Assembly: GCA_016191115.1 (NCBI GenBank)
Contig: JACPPG010000037.1
Span: forward strand, 18,264 to 82,263
DNA length: 64,000 nucleotides
Source: Planctomycetia bacterium
GTDB lineage: Bacteria; Planctomycetota; Planctomycetia; Pirellulales; JACPPG01
Reading direction: 5' to 3'
Part shown: positions 34,840-44,509 of the stretch, piece by piece
Numbering within the stretch: the stretch's first letter is position 1
Layout of the letters: each line of letters begins with the position of its first letter
Translations under genes and position numbers: made by a program
The notes under the pieces: model-generated
The model's input: only the letters and a program-made list of their open reading frames with translations
The model's database searches: none
What the model was told of the DNA's origin: nothing

Positions 34840-36307
34840 GAATTTGATTCACGGGTTGTCGCGCGCAACTCCCTCTCCCCTCGCGGGAGAGGGCCGGGGT
34901 GAGGGGGCCAGCGTGCTGCTGTTGCCCATTCTTGCCTTCTTAACGTGCCTGGTGCTGGCGACCGGTTGCCGGAAGGCCCCGCCGGCCGCCGTGGCGCCGG
35001 TGCGCGACGTGCCGACGGTGCGGCTCGTGAAGCCGGAGACGCGCGACCTGGTCCGCACCGTGGGTCAGCCGTCGTTCATCGACTCCTACGAGCAGACGGC
35101 CATCTACGCCAAGCTGGCGTCGTACGTGCTGAAGTGGAACGTCGACATCGGGGACCGGCTGAAGAAGGACGACCTGTTGGCGACGCTGTACATCCCCGAG
35201 CTGGAGCAGGAATACAACGTGAAGAAAGCCCAGGTGACGATGGATCAGGCCCTCATCGATCAGGCGGACAAGCTGGTGGAAGTGGCCGACGCCAACGTGA
35301 AGGCCGCCGTGGCAAAAGTGGCCGAGGCAAAAGCCGACGTCGGCAAGTTCGAGGCCCTGGTCCACCGCTGGGACTCGGAGGTCGGCCGGCAAGTGTCGAT
35401 GGTGGCCGACCGCGTGCTCGACCGGCAGATCCTCGGCGAGTCGCGCCGCCAGCTTGAATCGAGCCGGGCCTCGAAGGACGCGGCCGACGCCGCCGTGGCC
35501 ACGGCCGAGGCCAACCAGCTCGCACGCCAGGCCGATCTGGACAAGGCTAAAGTCGACGTCGAAGTGGCTCAAGCGCGATTGAAGGTCGCCTCGGCCGATG
35601 AGCAGCGCCTGGCTGCTCTCTATAGCTATACAAGGTTAACCGCCCCTTACCCAAGCATCGTCGTGCTGCGCAACATCAACACGGGCGACTTTCTGCTGCC
35701 GGCCACCGGCGATCCCTCGGCCGCGCCGACCTCGGCCGATCAGTCGACGGGCAAAGCCTCGCCCGTCTACGTCCTGGCCCGGACCGACATCGTGCGGATC
35801 TACGTCGACGTGCCCGAGTCCGAGGCCAACTACATCGTCAGCCAGGTGGACCACAAGGCGGGCGACACGCGGCCAGTCACCAAGGCCACGGTCCGCGTGC
35901 CCGCCTTTCAGAACGACGACATGCCCGCCGAAGTCACACGCTCCAGTTGGGCCCTCAACATGCGCAGCCGTACGCTGCGGGCGGAAATCGACCTGGCGAA
36001 TCCTGACGCCAGGCTCCTGCCCGGCATGTATGCCTATGGGATGGTGGTGATCGAGCGTCCTGGGGTCCGCGCGCTGCCGCAGGCGACCCTGGCCGAACTG
36101 GGCAACCAGTCGATCTGCTATACGTACGCCGACGGCAAGGCCGTGAAGACGCCGGTGCAAACTGGATTGCGGGCCGACGGCTGGGTGGAAGTGCTCAGGA
36201 AGATGGTCGCCGGCTCGTGGGTCGACTTCACCGGCGACGAACAGGTGATCCAGTGCGACCTGTCGGAACTGGCCGACGGCCAAGCGGTGGCCGTGGCGCC
36301 GAAATGA
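34823..36307 (+). CDS. RND periplasmic adaptor (membrane fusion) lipoprotein
   Basis: About 494 residues. The lipobox LVLATGC puts the acylated Cys at residue 49. Then follow a barrel-sandwich lipoyl half (YVLKWNVDIGDRLKKDDLLATLYIPELEQE), a long coiled-coil hairpin (about residues 115-250, QALIDQADKLVEVADANVKAAVAKVAEAKAD), the second lipoyl half (YTRLTAPYPSIVVLRNINTGDFL) and a beta barrel. It links the RND protein with TolC. Start ATG at 34823 overlaps the stop of the RND gene. The 37-bp palindrome 34869-34905 is translated inside the N-region (SPLAGEGRGEG), between the basic start and the hydrophobic core, giving an unusually long signal sequence. Confidence 0.93.
   Translation: MTRRRKNLIHGLSRATPSPLAGEGRGEGASVLLLPILAFLTCLVLATGCRKAPPAAVAPVRDVPTVRLVKPETRDLVRTVGQPSFIDSYEQTAIYAKLASYVLKWNVDIGDRLKKDDLLATLYIPELEQEYNVKKAQVTMDQALIDQADKLVEVADANVKAAVAKVAEAKADVGKFEALVHRWDSEVGRQVSMVADRVLDRQILGESRRQLESSRASKDAADAAVATAEANQLARQADLDKAKVDVEVAQARLKVASADEQRLAALYSYTRLTAPYPSIVVLRNINTGDFLLPATGDPSAAPTSADQSTGKASPVYVLARTDIVRIYVDVPESEANYIVSQVDHKAGDTRPVTKATVRVPAFQNDDMPAEVTRSSWALNMRSRTLRAEIDLANPDARLLPGMYAYGMVVIERPGVRALPQATLAELGNQSICYTYADGKAVKTPVQTGLRADGWVEVLRKMVAGSWVDFTGDEQVIQCDLSELADGQAVAVAPK
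34869..34905. repeat. 37-bp palindromic repeat (CCCTCTCCC type), copy in a signal peptide
   Basis: Starts CTCCCTCTCCCCTCGCGGGA and ends CGGGGTGAGGG. 33 of 37 bases match the copy at 57527-57563. This is the well-known bacterial repeat whose translation is SPLAGEG.GEG. It is in frame within the adaptor gene. Confidence 0.9.
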
Positions 36308-36393
36308 GATTGTCGCCCTCCACCTCCAGCGTTGATTGTGAAGACCAGGCTTTGTGGCAAGAACGAAAGCGAGGGGCCCGGTCTGGATAGCGC

Positions 36394-38706
36394 CTACTGA
36401 GGTTTTGAACGACTTGCCGCCTCCAAGGTTTCTGGCGTCGGCGCGACTGTTGCGGCGACAAGCTCGGTGCCCACGGGCTCGTTCGCCAGGAAGTCGATCT
36501 TTCCCGTGCGGATATCGTACATGGCGCCCGTCACGACCACCCGTCCTTCGCGAGCCAGGCGATTGATCGTGTGGCTCTTCTCGACGATTTGTTGCACGGC
36601 GCGCTCGACGTTCTGACGCGCGACCGCGTCGATGAAAGCCTCCTTCTTCTCCGGCGGCGCGTGCACTATCCGCTCGCAACCTGCCGAGTCGATCGACTGC
36701 TGGATTTCATGGACTATTGTTCCCAGATGCTGACAGCCCATGGCCTGTTCCGCGCTTTGCGTCGAGCACGCCAGGTCCACGGCGGCGGTGACCGCTCCGC
36801 ACCGCGTGTGTCCGACGACGAGAATCAACTTGGCCTGTGCAACCGCGCAGGCATATTCCATGCTGCCCAGCACTTTGCGACTGATCACGTTGGCGGCGAC
36901 GCGAACGCTGAAGATGTCGCCCAGTCCGGCGTCGAAGATGAGCTCCGTCGGTGAGCGTGAGTCGATGCAACTGAGCACAACGGCCAAGGGATGCTGGCCC
37001 TTGGCCGCCGCGTCGCGTTGCCGGCCGAGGTCGCGCCACAGAGGGCGGCCGGTGCGGAAACGCTCGTTTCCCTCCTTCAAGAGTTGCAACACTTGCGCCG
37101 GCGACAACTGGCCTTGCAACTCGCGCGTGGAGTAGTCCACAAACCGAATCTCGTCCTTCAACTGATACTTATGTCGAAAACCGCGCAGGCTGACTTGCAC
37201 TCCGCGAACCGGCGCGGTGCGCTCTTTGAATTCGCGGATCAGGCTGAGGATGTCCGGGTCGATGTAGTCGGTGGCCTGGGCATCGAGGAGCACGTGGGCG
37301 CCGCGGGGCGCGTCGCGAAGCGCTTTTTCGAGCGCGGCGCGATTGAGAAAGCTGACCTGATTGGCCAACTCGATATGCAGCACTTCCCCGCCCAGGTGTT
37401 TCTCCACGGTTCGTCGCAGCGGTCGGCGGAGGTTGCTGTTCAAAATGAAGCCGATGCTCACCGCCAGCCCGATCGCGATGCCGATCAACAAGTCCGTCAG
37501 GACAATCGAAACCAGCGTGACGGCGAAGGGGATGAACTGGTACCGGCCTTCGCTCCACATCTGTCGCACCAGGACGGGGCTGGCCAGCCTGACGCCGGTT
37601 ACCAACAGAATGGCCGCCAGACAAGACAACGGAATCATGTTGAGATAGGCGGGCAATAGCAGCACGCACACCAATAGTAATACGCCGTGAAAGATGGCCG
37701 ACAATTTCGTCCGCGCACCGGCGCTGATATTCACCGAGCTGCGAACGATGACGGACGTCATCGGGATCGCGCCGAGCAAGCCGCCCACGACATTGCCGAC
37801 GCCCTGCGCCAACAGCTCTCGGCTCGGCGGCGAGACGCGTTGCTGGGGATCGATCTTGTCGGTGGCTTCCAAGTTCAACAGCGTCTCGAGCGAGGCCACG
37901 ATGGCGATTGTGACGCCCGCCGTGTAAACGGCCGGGTTCGCCCATTGCGTGAAGTCCGGCGTTCTCAAATAGCCGAGGAAGCCGGACAGACTCTCGGCAA
38001 CCGGCACTTGAACCAGATGGCTCGCCGCGATCGCCCAGCGACCGCCGAGCCGTTGGAATATCAGGCAGGCGACAACGCCCAAGAGCACGACGACCAGCGG
38101 CGCCGGGACAATCGACTTCTTCAATGGCTTCGCCCTTTGCCAAACCACGAGCAACAGGATCGACAGCAAACCGATCGTCGCCGCGCCGGGATGCAGATCT
38201 CCGAGCAACTGCCCGAATTCAGAGAACGTGGTCTCGTGGTCCGGCTGCTGGAAGCCCATGTCTCCTTCAGGGTCGGTGTCGTGACCCAAGACGTGCGGGA
38301 TCTGCTTGAGAATCAAAATCGCGCCGATCGCCGCCAATAGTCCCTTGATCACGCTCGAGGGAAAAAAAGCCGCGATGAAGCCGGCTCGCGCCATTCCCAG
38401 CCCGATTTGCAGCAAGCCTCCGACGATCATGGCCAGCAAAAACGCCTCGAAAGATCCGAGCAGCGCCACCTGGGCCGCGACGATCGCGCTCAAGCCGGCG
38501 GCCGGTCCGCTCACGCTTGCGTTTGAGCCGCTCAGGCTGCCGACGAGGATTCCGCCGATGATTCCAGCAAGAACGCCGGAGAAGAGCGGCGCGTCCGATG
38601 CCAACGCCACGCCAAGGCATAGCGGCAACGCCACCAGAAAGACCACTGCGCCCGCCGTGAGGTCCGAGAGAACGCGGGTTGGCGATCTAAGGGTTGCGAC
38701 CGGCAT
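36394..38706 (-). CDS. SulP-family anion transporter fused to a beta-carbonic anhydrase
   Basis: A 770-residue protein. Residues 1-430 are the SulP membrane domain (TAGAVVFLVALPLCLGVALAS; GGILVGSLSGSNASVSGPAAG; IPMTSVIVRSSVNISAGARTKLSAI). A STAS domain follows (HIELANQVSFLNRAALEKALRD). The last 200 residues are a beta-class carbonic anhydrase: VVLSCIDSRSPTELIFD gives the C and D/R of C-x-D-x-R, and GHTRCGAV gives the H and second C, so the zinc site looks intact. The fusion suggests bicarbonate or sulfate uptake tied to CO2 hydration. The ATG at 38706 has GGGAG nine bases upstream. Two further in-frame ATGs upstream (38715, 38745) lack a well-spaced ribosome site. Confidence 0.93.
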   Translation of the reverse strand: MPVATLRSPTRVLSDLTAGAVVFLVALPLCLGVALASDAPLFSGVLAGIIGGILVGSLSGSNASVSGPAAGLSAIVAAQVALLGSFEAFLLAMIVGGLLQIGLGMARAGFIAAFFPSSVIKGLLAAIGAILILKQIPHVLGHDTDPEGDMGFQQPDHETTFSEFGQLLGDLHPGAATIGLLSILLLVVWQRAKPLKKSIVPAPLVVVLLGVVACLIFQRLGGRWAIAASHLVQVPVAESLSGFLGYLRTPDFTQWANPAVYTAGVTIAIVASLETLLNLEATDKIDPQQRVSPPSRELLAQGVGNVVGGLLGAIPMTSVIVRSSVNISAGARTKLSAIFHGVLLLVCVLLLPAYLNMIPLSCLAAILLVTGVRLASPVLVRQMWSEGRYQFIPFAVTLVSIVLTDLLIGIAIGLAVSIGFILNSNLRRPLRRTVEKHLGGEVLHIELANQVSFLNRAALEKALRDAPRGAHVLLDAQATDYIDPDILSLIREFKERTAPVRGVQVSLRGFRHKYQLKDEIRFVDYSTRELQGQLSPAQVLQLLKEGNERFRTGRPLWRDLGRQRDAAAKGQHPLAVVLSCIDSRSPTELIFDAGLGDIFSVRVAANVISRKVLGSMEYACAVAQAKLILVVGHTRCGAVTAAVDLACSTQSAEQAMGCQHLGTIVHEIQQSIDSAGCERIVHAPPEKKEAFIDAVARQNVERAVQQIVEKSHTINRLAREGRVVVTGAMYDIRTGKIDFLANEPVGTELVAATVAPTPETLEAASRSKPQ

Positions 38707-38752
38707 GAACGCCATCTCCCATAGTGATCGAAGTTCGCTCCCCATTCAGAAT

Positions 38753-38770
38753 CATTACGATATCGTAATG
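38753..38770. promoter_or_regulatory. 18-bp perfect palindrome, candidate operator
   Basis: CATTACGATATCGTAATG reads the same on both strands. It is AT-rich inside a GC-rich genome and lies 47 bases upstream of the SulP-carbonic anhydrase start. The perfect symmetry suggests a dimeric regulator. No regulator gene is adjacent. Confidence 0.55.
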
Positions 38771-38849
38771 AAAGTGCGGATTCCGTGCCGGGCGTGATCG
38801 GGAAATCGCTGGTAGAGCCTCAGCGGTACACCAAGCATGACAAGCCTTA

Positions 38850-38864
38850 TATTGCTGTGCAATA
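38850..38864. promoter_or_regulatory. Second dyad, TATTGC-TGT-GCAATA, candidate operator
   Basis: A perfect 6-3-6 dyad, extended by imperfect AT-rich flanks (TTAT and AATAA). It lies in the same 480-base intergenic region as the palindrome at 38753, about 145 bases from the SulP start and 327 bases from the next gene. The rest of 38707-39190 shows no gene. Confidence 0.45.
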
Positions 38865-39190
38865 ATAAGTTACGAACAGTTGGCACGCTCCGCAGGCGAT
38901 ACAAAGAAGCGCCCACCGCCACCCCCTTTTTGGTGATCTAGCAGCACGATTGGCGTCGTACCCGCAGGGGGGTGGCTGCTACGCGCACCCCCGCCGACAA
39001 GGTCAAGACCGGTGCAAACCGCTCAAGAATCTACCCCGGTCGGTTGCAGCCGGTCTCGCGTACGGCCCGCGGGGCATCGCATTCGCCTGACCTATTTCGG
39101 AGGTCCCCACGGCGCGCGGCCGCGAAAAAGAATTGACGCTACGCGCCGTCGGCTTACAACAAGGCTTGGGCAATCCCACAGGGCGCACCT

Positions 39191-41842
39191 ATGAACGCTG
39201 GTGCACGACTGGCGCTTTCGCTCGCGGCGAGCTTTCTGGTGGCCCTCCCGGCGGTCGCGTGGGGGCAGGCGGCCGACGCCGACGATCCGGCGGCGATCGA
39301 GTTCTTCGAAAAGAAGGTCCGGCCGCTCTTGGCCGACAACTGCTACAACTGCCATTCGGCCAACACCAACTCGCAAGGCGGCTTGCGCGTCGACGATCGC
39401 AACGGACTGGTCCTGGGCGGCGACTCGGGGCCGGCCGTCGTGCCGGGGAAGCCCGATGAAAGCCTGCTGATCCGCGCCGTGAGCTACAGCGACGCCGATC
39501 TGAAGATGCCGCCCAAGAAGCAGCTCTCGGCCGAGCAAGTGGCCGATCTGACGCGGTGGATTCAAGACGGAGCCGTGTGGCCGAAAGTCCGCTTGCCCGA
39601 AGCGATCGGCACTTCCAATCCTGAATACACCGAGCTCACCGAAAAGCATTGGGCCTGGCAGCCGATTCGCCCGGTGCAAGTGCCCATGGTGCGCGACACG
39701 GACTGGGCGCGCAACGAAATCGACGCGTTCATCCTCGCCCGGCTCGAGGAAAAAGGCATCGAGCCCGTCGGCGACGCCGATAAGCTCGTCCTCATCCGCC
39801 GGCTTACGTTCGATCTGACCGGCTTGCCGCCAACGCCCGAGGAGATCGAGGCGTTCCTGGGGGATGCCTCGGCCGAGGCCTACGAGCGGCTCGTCGATCG
39901 GCTGTTGGCCTCGCCGGCGTTCGGTGAGCGGTGGGGCCGGCATTGGCTGGACGTCGCCCGCTACGGCGAGTCGACCGGCTCGTCGCGCAATCTTCCGTAT
40001 CCGCACGCCTGGCGATATCGCGACTACGTCATCGACGCCTTCAACGACGACAAGCCGTGTGACCAGTTCATTCGCGAACAGATCGCCGGCGACTTGCTGC
40101 CGGCCAATTCCCCGCAGCAGAAAGTCGAGCAGCTCGTCGCCACGGGCTTCCTGGCGGTGGGCGTCAAGGACGTCAATCAACGGTTCAAGATTCGCTTCAT
40201 CATGGACAACATCGACGAGCAGATCGACACCGTGAGCCGCTCGATACTCGGCCTGACGGCGAGCTGCGCCCGCTGCCACGACCACAAGTTCGATCCGATC
40301 CCGACGGCCGACTACTACGCGCTTGTGGGCATCTTCCAGAGCACCGACTTGTGCGCGGGTTTGCGGAACAAGATGGGCGGGGGCGGGCTGGACTACTACG
40401 ACTCGCAGATGCTTTTGCGGATCGGCTTCGAGACCAAGGAGATGGACCCCAAAGCGGCGAAGGAAATCGAGAAGGCTACTAAAAAACTGGCCGACGCCCG
40501 CGCGGAGTTGGAGGCGCTTCGCGGCAAGCCGGAAGGGGACGAGCCCGGCGACAACGGTCGTCCGAAGCGGGCGGCGGTCCGGCAGAAAGTAAAGAAGCTG
40601 CAAAACGAGCTTCTGGCGCTAGCGGACCCGGTGGCCCAGGGCGGCCAGGCGGCGCTTGGCGTGCGCGAAGGCCGATCGATCGGCGACGCGGAGATTCGCA
40701 TCCGCGGCGAAGCGGAAAAAGTGGGTCCCGTCGTGCCGCGCGGCTTCTTGAGCCTGCTCCACATCCCCGACGCGCCGTCGGTCAACCCACGCCAGAGCGG
40801 CCGGCTTGAATTGGCCCATTGGCTCACGAGCGCCCACAATCCGCTCACGCCGCGGGTGATGGCCAACCGCGTGTGGCAGCATCTTTTCGGCGCCGGCCTG
40901 GTTAAGAGCGTCGACAACTTCGGCGTCACGGGCGACGTCCCTTCGCACCCCGAGTTGCTCGACTATCTGGCGACCCGATTGGTGCGTGACGGCTGGTCGG
41001 TCAAAAAGCTCATTCGCGCGATCGTCGTCAGCCGTGCGTATCGGCTCAGCTCGGCCGAGTCCGCCGCGGCCGTGGCCGTCGATCCCGACGCGCGGCTCGT
41101 CTGGCGGCACAACCCGCGCCGGCTCGACGCCGAGGAAATTCGCGACGCGGCGCTATCGGCCAGCGGCCGTTTGGATCGCGCGCGGCCGGAGGGCTCGGCG
41201 GCCAAGGACCTGAAGGTCGTCGAGCTGCGCAACAACGGGCCGGAAGCGCGCCAGCTCAGCGCCGCCGTGGGCGCCAGCACACATCGCAGCGTGTATCTCC
41301 CGCTAGTCCGCGGCCTGACGCCGACGGCGCTCGAAGTCTTCGACTTCGCCGAACAGGGCATGGTAACCGGCAGCCGCAGCGTGACGACCGTGCCGACCCA
41401 GGCGCTGTACATGCTCAACGACCCGTTCGTGCGGCAGCAGTCGCTGGCAATCGCCGATCGGCTGCTCGCGCGGTCTGATTTGGACGATGCGGCGCGCGTC
41501 GACTGGGTCTATCGACGGACGGTGGGGCGGGCGGCGACGCCCAAGGAGATCGCTCGGGCGAAGGAATACGTTGCGGCGTACGCGGCCGTGGCCGTGGAGT
41601 TGGCGGCTCAAGCCCCGCCGCAGGTCGCGGGTGAGCCGGTTGCCGCGACCGCCGATAACGGAAATGACGGCGGCGGGGCGGCCCCGCGAAAAAAACCTGC
41701 CCCCCCGCCGAATCCCGATGACGTAGTTGAAGACGAACCGGTCGTGGAAGAGACCATCCAGCCCACCAATCCCGCGGCGGCCGCGTGGGCGAGCTTCTGC
41801 CAGGCCGTGCTTGGCTCGGCCGAGTTCCGGTACCTCAAGTAG
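39191..41842 (+). CDS. Planctomycete cytochrome c/DUF1549/DUF1553 protein (PSD1 type)
   Basis: An 883-residue exported protein. Signal peptide LALSLAASFLVALPAVAWGQA. A c-type heme site CYNCH lies at about residues 50-55 in the planctomycete cytochrome domain (VRPLLADNCYNCHSANT; LVLGGDSGPAVVPGKPDESLLIRAV). DUF1549 follows (RRLTFDLTGLPPTPEEIEAFL; WGRHWLDVARYGES; IAGDLLPA), then DUF1553 (NPLTPRVMANRVWQHLFGAGLV). The CARCHDHKFDPI string near 355 is a second conserved Cys-x-x-Cys-His and may bind another heme. The family is found beside DUF1501 proteins and is thought to work in polysaccharide breakdown. It is followed by such a gene at 41891. Confidence 0.9.
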   Translation: MNAGARLALSLAASFLVALPAVAWGQAADADDPAAIEFFEKKVRPLLADNCYNCHSANTNSQGGLRVDDRNGLVLGGDSGPAVVPGKPDESLLIRAVSYSDADLKMPPKKQLSAEQVADLTRWIQDGAVWPKVRLPEAIGTSNPEYTELTEKHWAWQPIRPVQVPMVRDTDWARNEIDAFILARLEEKGIEPVGDADKLVLIRRLTFDLTGLPPTPEEIEAFLGDASAEAYERLVDRLLASPAFGERWGRHWLDVARYGESTGSSRNLPYPHAWRYRDYVIDAFNDDKPCDQFIREQIAGDLLPANSPQQKVEQLVATGFLAVGVKDVNQRFKIRFIMDNIDEQIDTVSRSILGLTASCARCHDHKFDPIPTADYYALVGIFQSTDLCAGLRNKMGGGGLDYYDSQMLLRIGFETKEMDPKAAKEIEKATKKLADARAELEALRGKPEGDEPGDNGRPKRAAVRQKVKKLQNELLALADPVAQGGQAALGVREGRSIGDAEIRIRGEAEKVGPVVPRGFLSLLHIPDAPSVNPRQSGRLELAHWLTSAHNPLTPRVMANRVWQHLFGAGLVKSVDNFGVTGDVPSHPELLDYLATRLVRDGWSVKKLIRAIVVSRAYRLSSAESAAAVAVDPDARLVWRHNPRRLDAEEIRDAALSASGRLDRARPEGSAAKDLKVVELRNNGPEARQLSAAVGASTHRSVYLPLVRGLTPTALEVFDFAEQGMVTGSRSVTTVPTQALYMLNDPFVRQQSLAIADRLLARSDLDDAARVDWVYRRTVGRAATPKEIARAKEYVAAYAAVAVELAAQAPPQVAGEPVAATADNGNDGGGAAPRKKPAPPPNPDDVVEDEPVVEETIQPTNPAAAAWASFCQAVLGSAEFRYLK

Positions 41843-41890
41843 CGGCGCTTCATTCGTAACGAGACTCCCTTTTAAAGATCGTCGAAGGAC

Positions 41891-43300
<1,410 letters not shown>

Positions 43301-43464
43301 GCGGTGCGGCGCCGTGCCTTCGCACGGTCAGCGTTTGTTCTTTTGGCCAGCCTTCTTCTTGAACGCGCCATCCTGTCGCGCACAATACACGCTCCCGCGT
43401 GGCCGGGCATCTTGTCGGCTTCGGCCACAAATCGCCACTCGTCGCAATTACAGGAGCTTGCGCC

Positions 43465-44328
43465 ATGAAAGACCGGCTGGTCACGATTGCCGCGTCCGTC
43501 GCCGTCACGCTGGGGTTGGTGAAGGCGGTTCCGGAGCAGCCCAAAGAGCTGGAAGTCGACCGATTGATCGTCCGCAAGGAGTTGATCGTGTCCGACACGG
43601 GAACGCCCTGGGAAAAGGGATTCGAGGCTCACCAGATCCCCCGCGGCATCTATGCGCGTTCGCTCTCGGACGGCCCCGGCGGGCTGTGGGTCCGCAGCCG
43701 GTTGATCAAGGGGGAGATCGACGATCCCTTCGACGATCGCTTTCACGCCATCGAGCGCGACGGCGCCATGCGCCGTGGGCCCGGTCACATCTCGTGGAAC
43801 GTGTGGCTCGACGGCGCGTGGCGGCAAATGGCCATCATTCAAGGCGAGGGGGTCGAGCTTTCTGAAGTGCCCCTCGACCAGTGGAACGGTGGGACGCATC
43901 CCGGGCGGATTCGCTTTCAAACGTTTCGGCCGCGGCACGGCGAGCCACTGACCGACGCCCTTATCGGGCAAGGCATGATGTCGATCGGCGGTGGGGGCTA
44001 CGGCGGCGGAGGCCTGCCATACCCGGGCGAGGTCCTGCAACTGTGGGGCGGCAAGATCGAGCAAGCGCCGGTTCCGACCCCCGCCGCGCCGACCGTCGCC
44101 AGCGACGATGCATCGGGAGATCATCAATACGCGCTCATCGCCGTGGGGCCGCAGGGCAAACGCACTCCACCCTCGCCCGCGACAAAAGCCAAGGGATTGG
44201 CGAAGCTCCGCTGGGGCAGCATCGACGGCGCCGACGCCTACGTGGTTGTTCGCGATGGCAAAGAAGTCACTGGCCCCATCCGCATTGAGGGATCGCGGAA
44301 GGAGTGGGCGGATGGGAAAGCGCCGTGA
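43465..44328 (+). CDS. Hypothetical exported protein
   Basis: A 287-residue protein. The ATG at 43465 has AGGAG 8 bases before it, which settles the start against the longer open frame. Residues 5-20 are hydrophobic (LVTIAASVAVTLGLVKAV) and probably a membrane anchor. The centre is beta-rich (GIYARSLSDGPGGLWVRSRLIKGEID). A Gly-rich linker (GGGGYGGGGLPYPGE) precedes a C-terminal domain with HQYALIAVGPQGKRTPPSPATKAKGLAKLRWGSIDGADAYVVVRDG, which looks like a fibronectin-type fold. No enzymatic motif. Confidence 0.65.
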   Translation: MKDRLVTIAASVAVTLGLVKAVPEQPKELEVDRLIVRKELIVSDTGTPWEKGFEAHQIPRGIYARSLSDGPGGLWVRSRLIKGEIDDPFDDRFHAIERDGAMRRGPGHISWNVWLDGAWRQMAIIQGEGVELSEVPLDQWNGGTHPGRIRFQTFRPRHGEPLTDALIGQGMMSIGGGGYGGGGLPYPGEVLQLWGGKIEQAPVPTPAAPTVASDDASGDHQYALIAVGPQGKRTPPSPATKAKGLAKLRWGSIDGADAYVVVRDGKEVTGPIRIEGSRKEWADGKAP

Positions 44329-44509
44329 AGGCCGCCCGCGCAGGCGCTTACCGCTCGCGGCCGCGCCGTCTGCTTGACGGGCTCGCGTGCCGGTCCTCAA
44401 AATCAACCGCGCCGAGTGGTTTCCGACAATGCGAAGCACCGGGGACGATACGATGGCCAAAACCCAGCCTGGGGCCTCGCCGCGCGAGTCTCGTGGGAGT
44501 CCTTCCATC

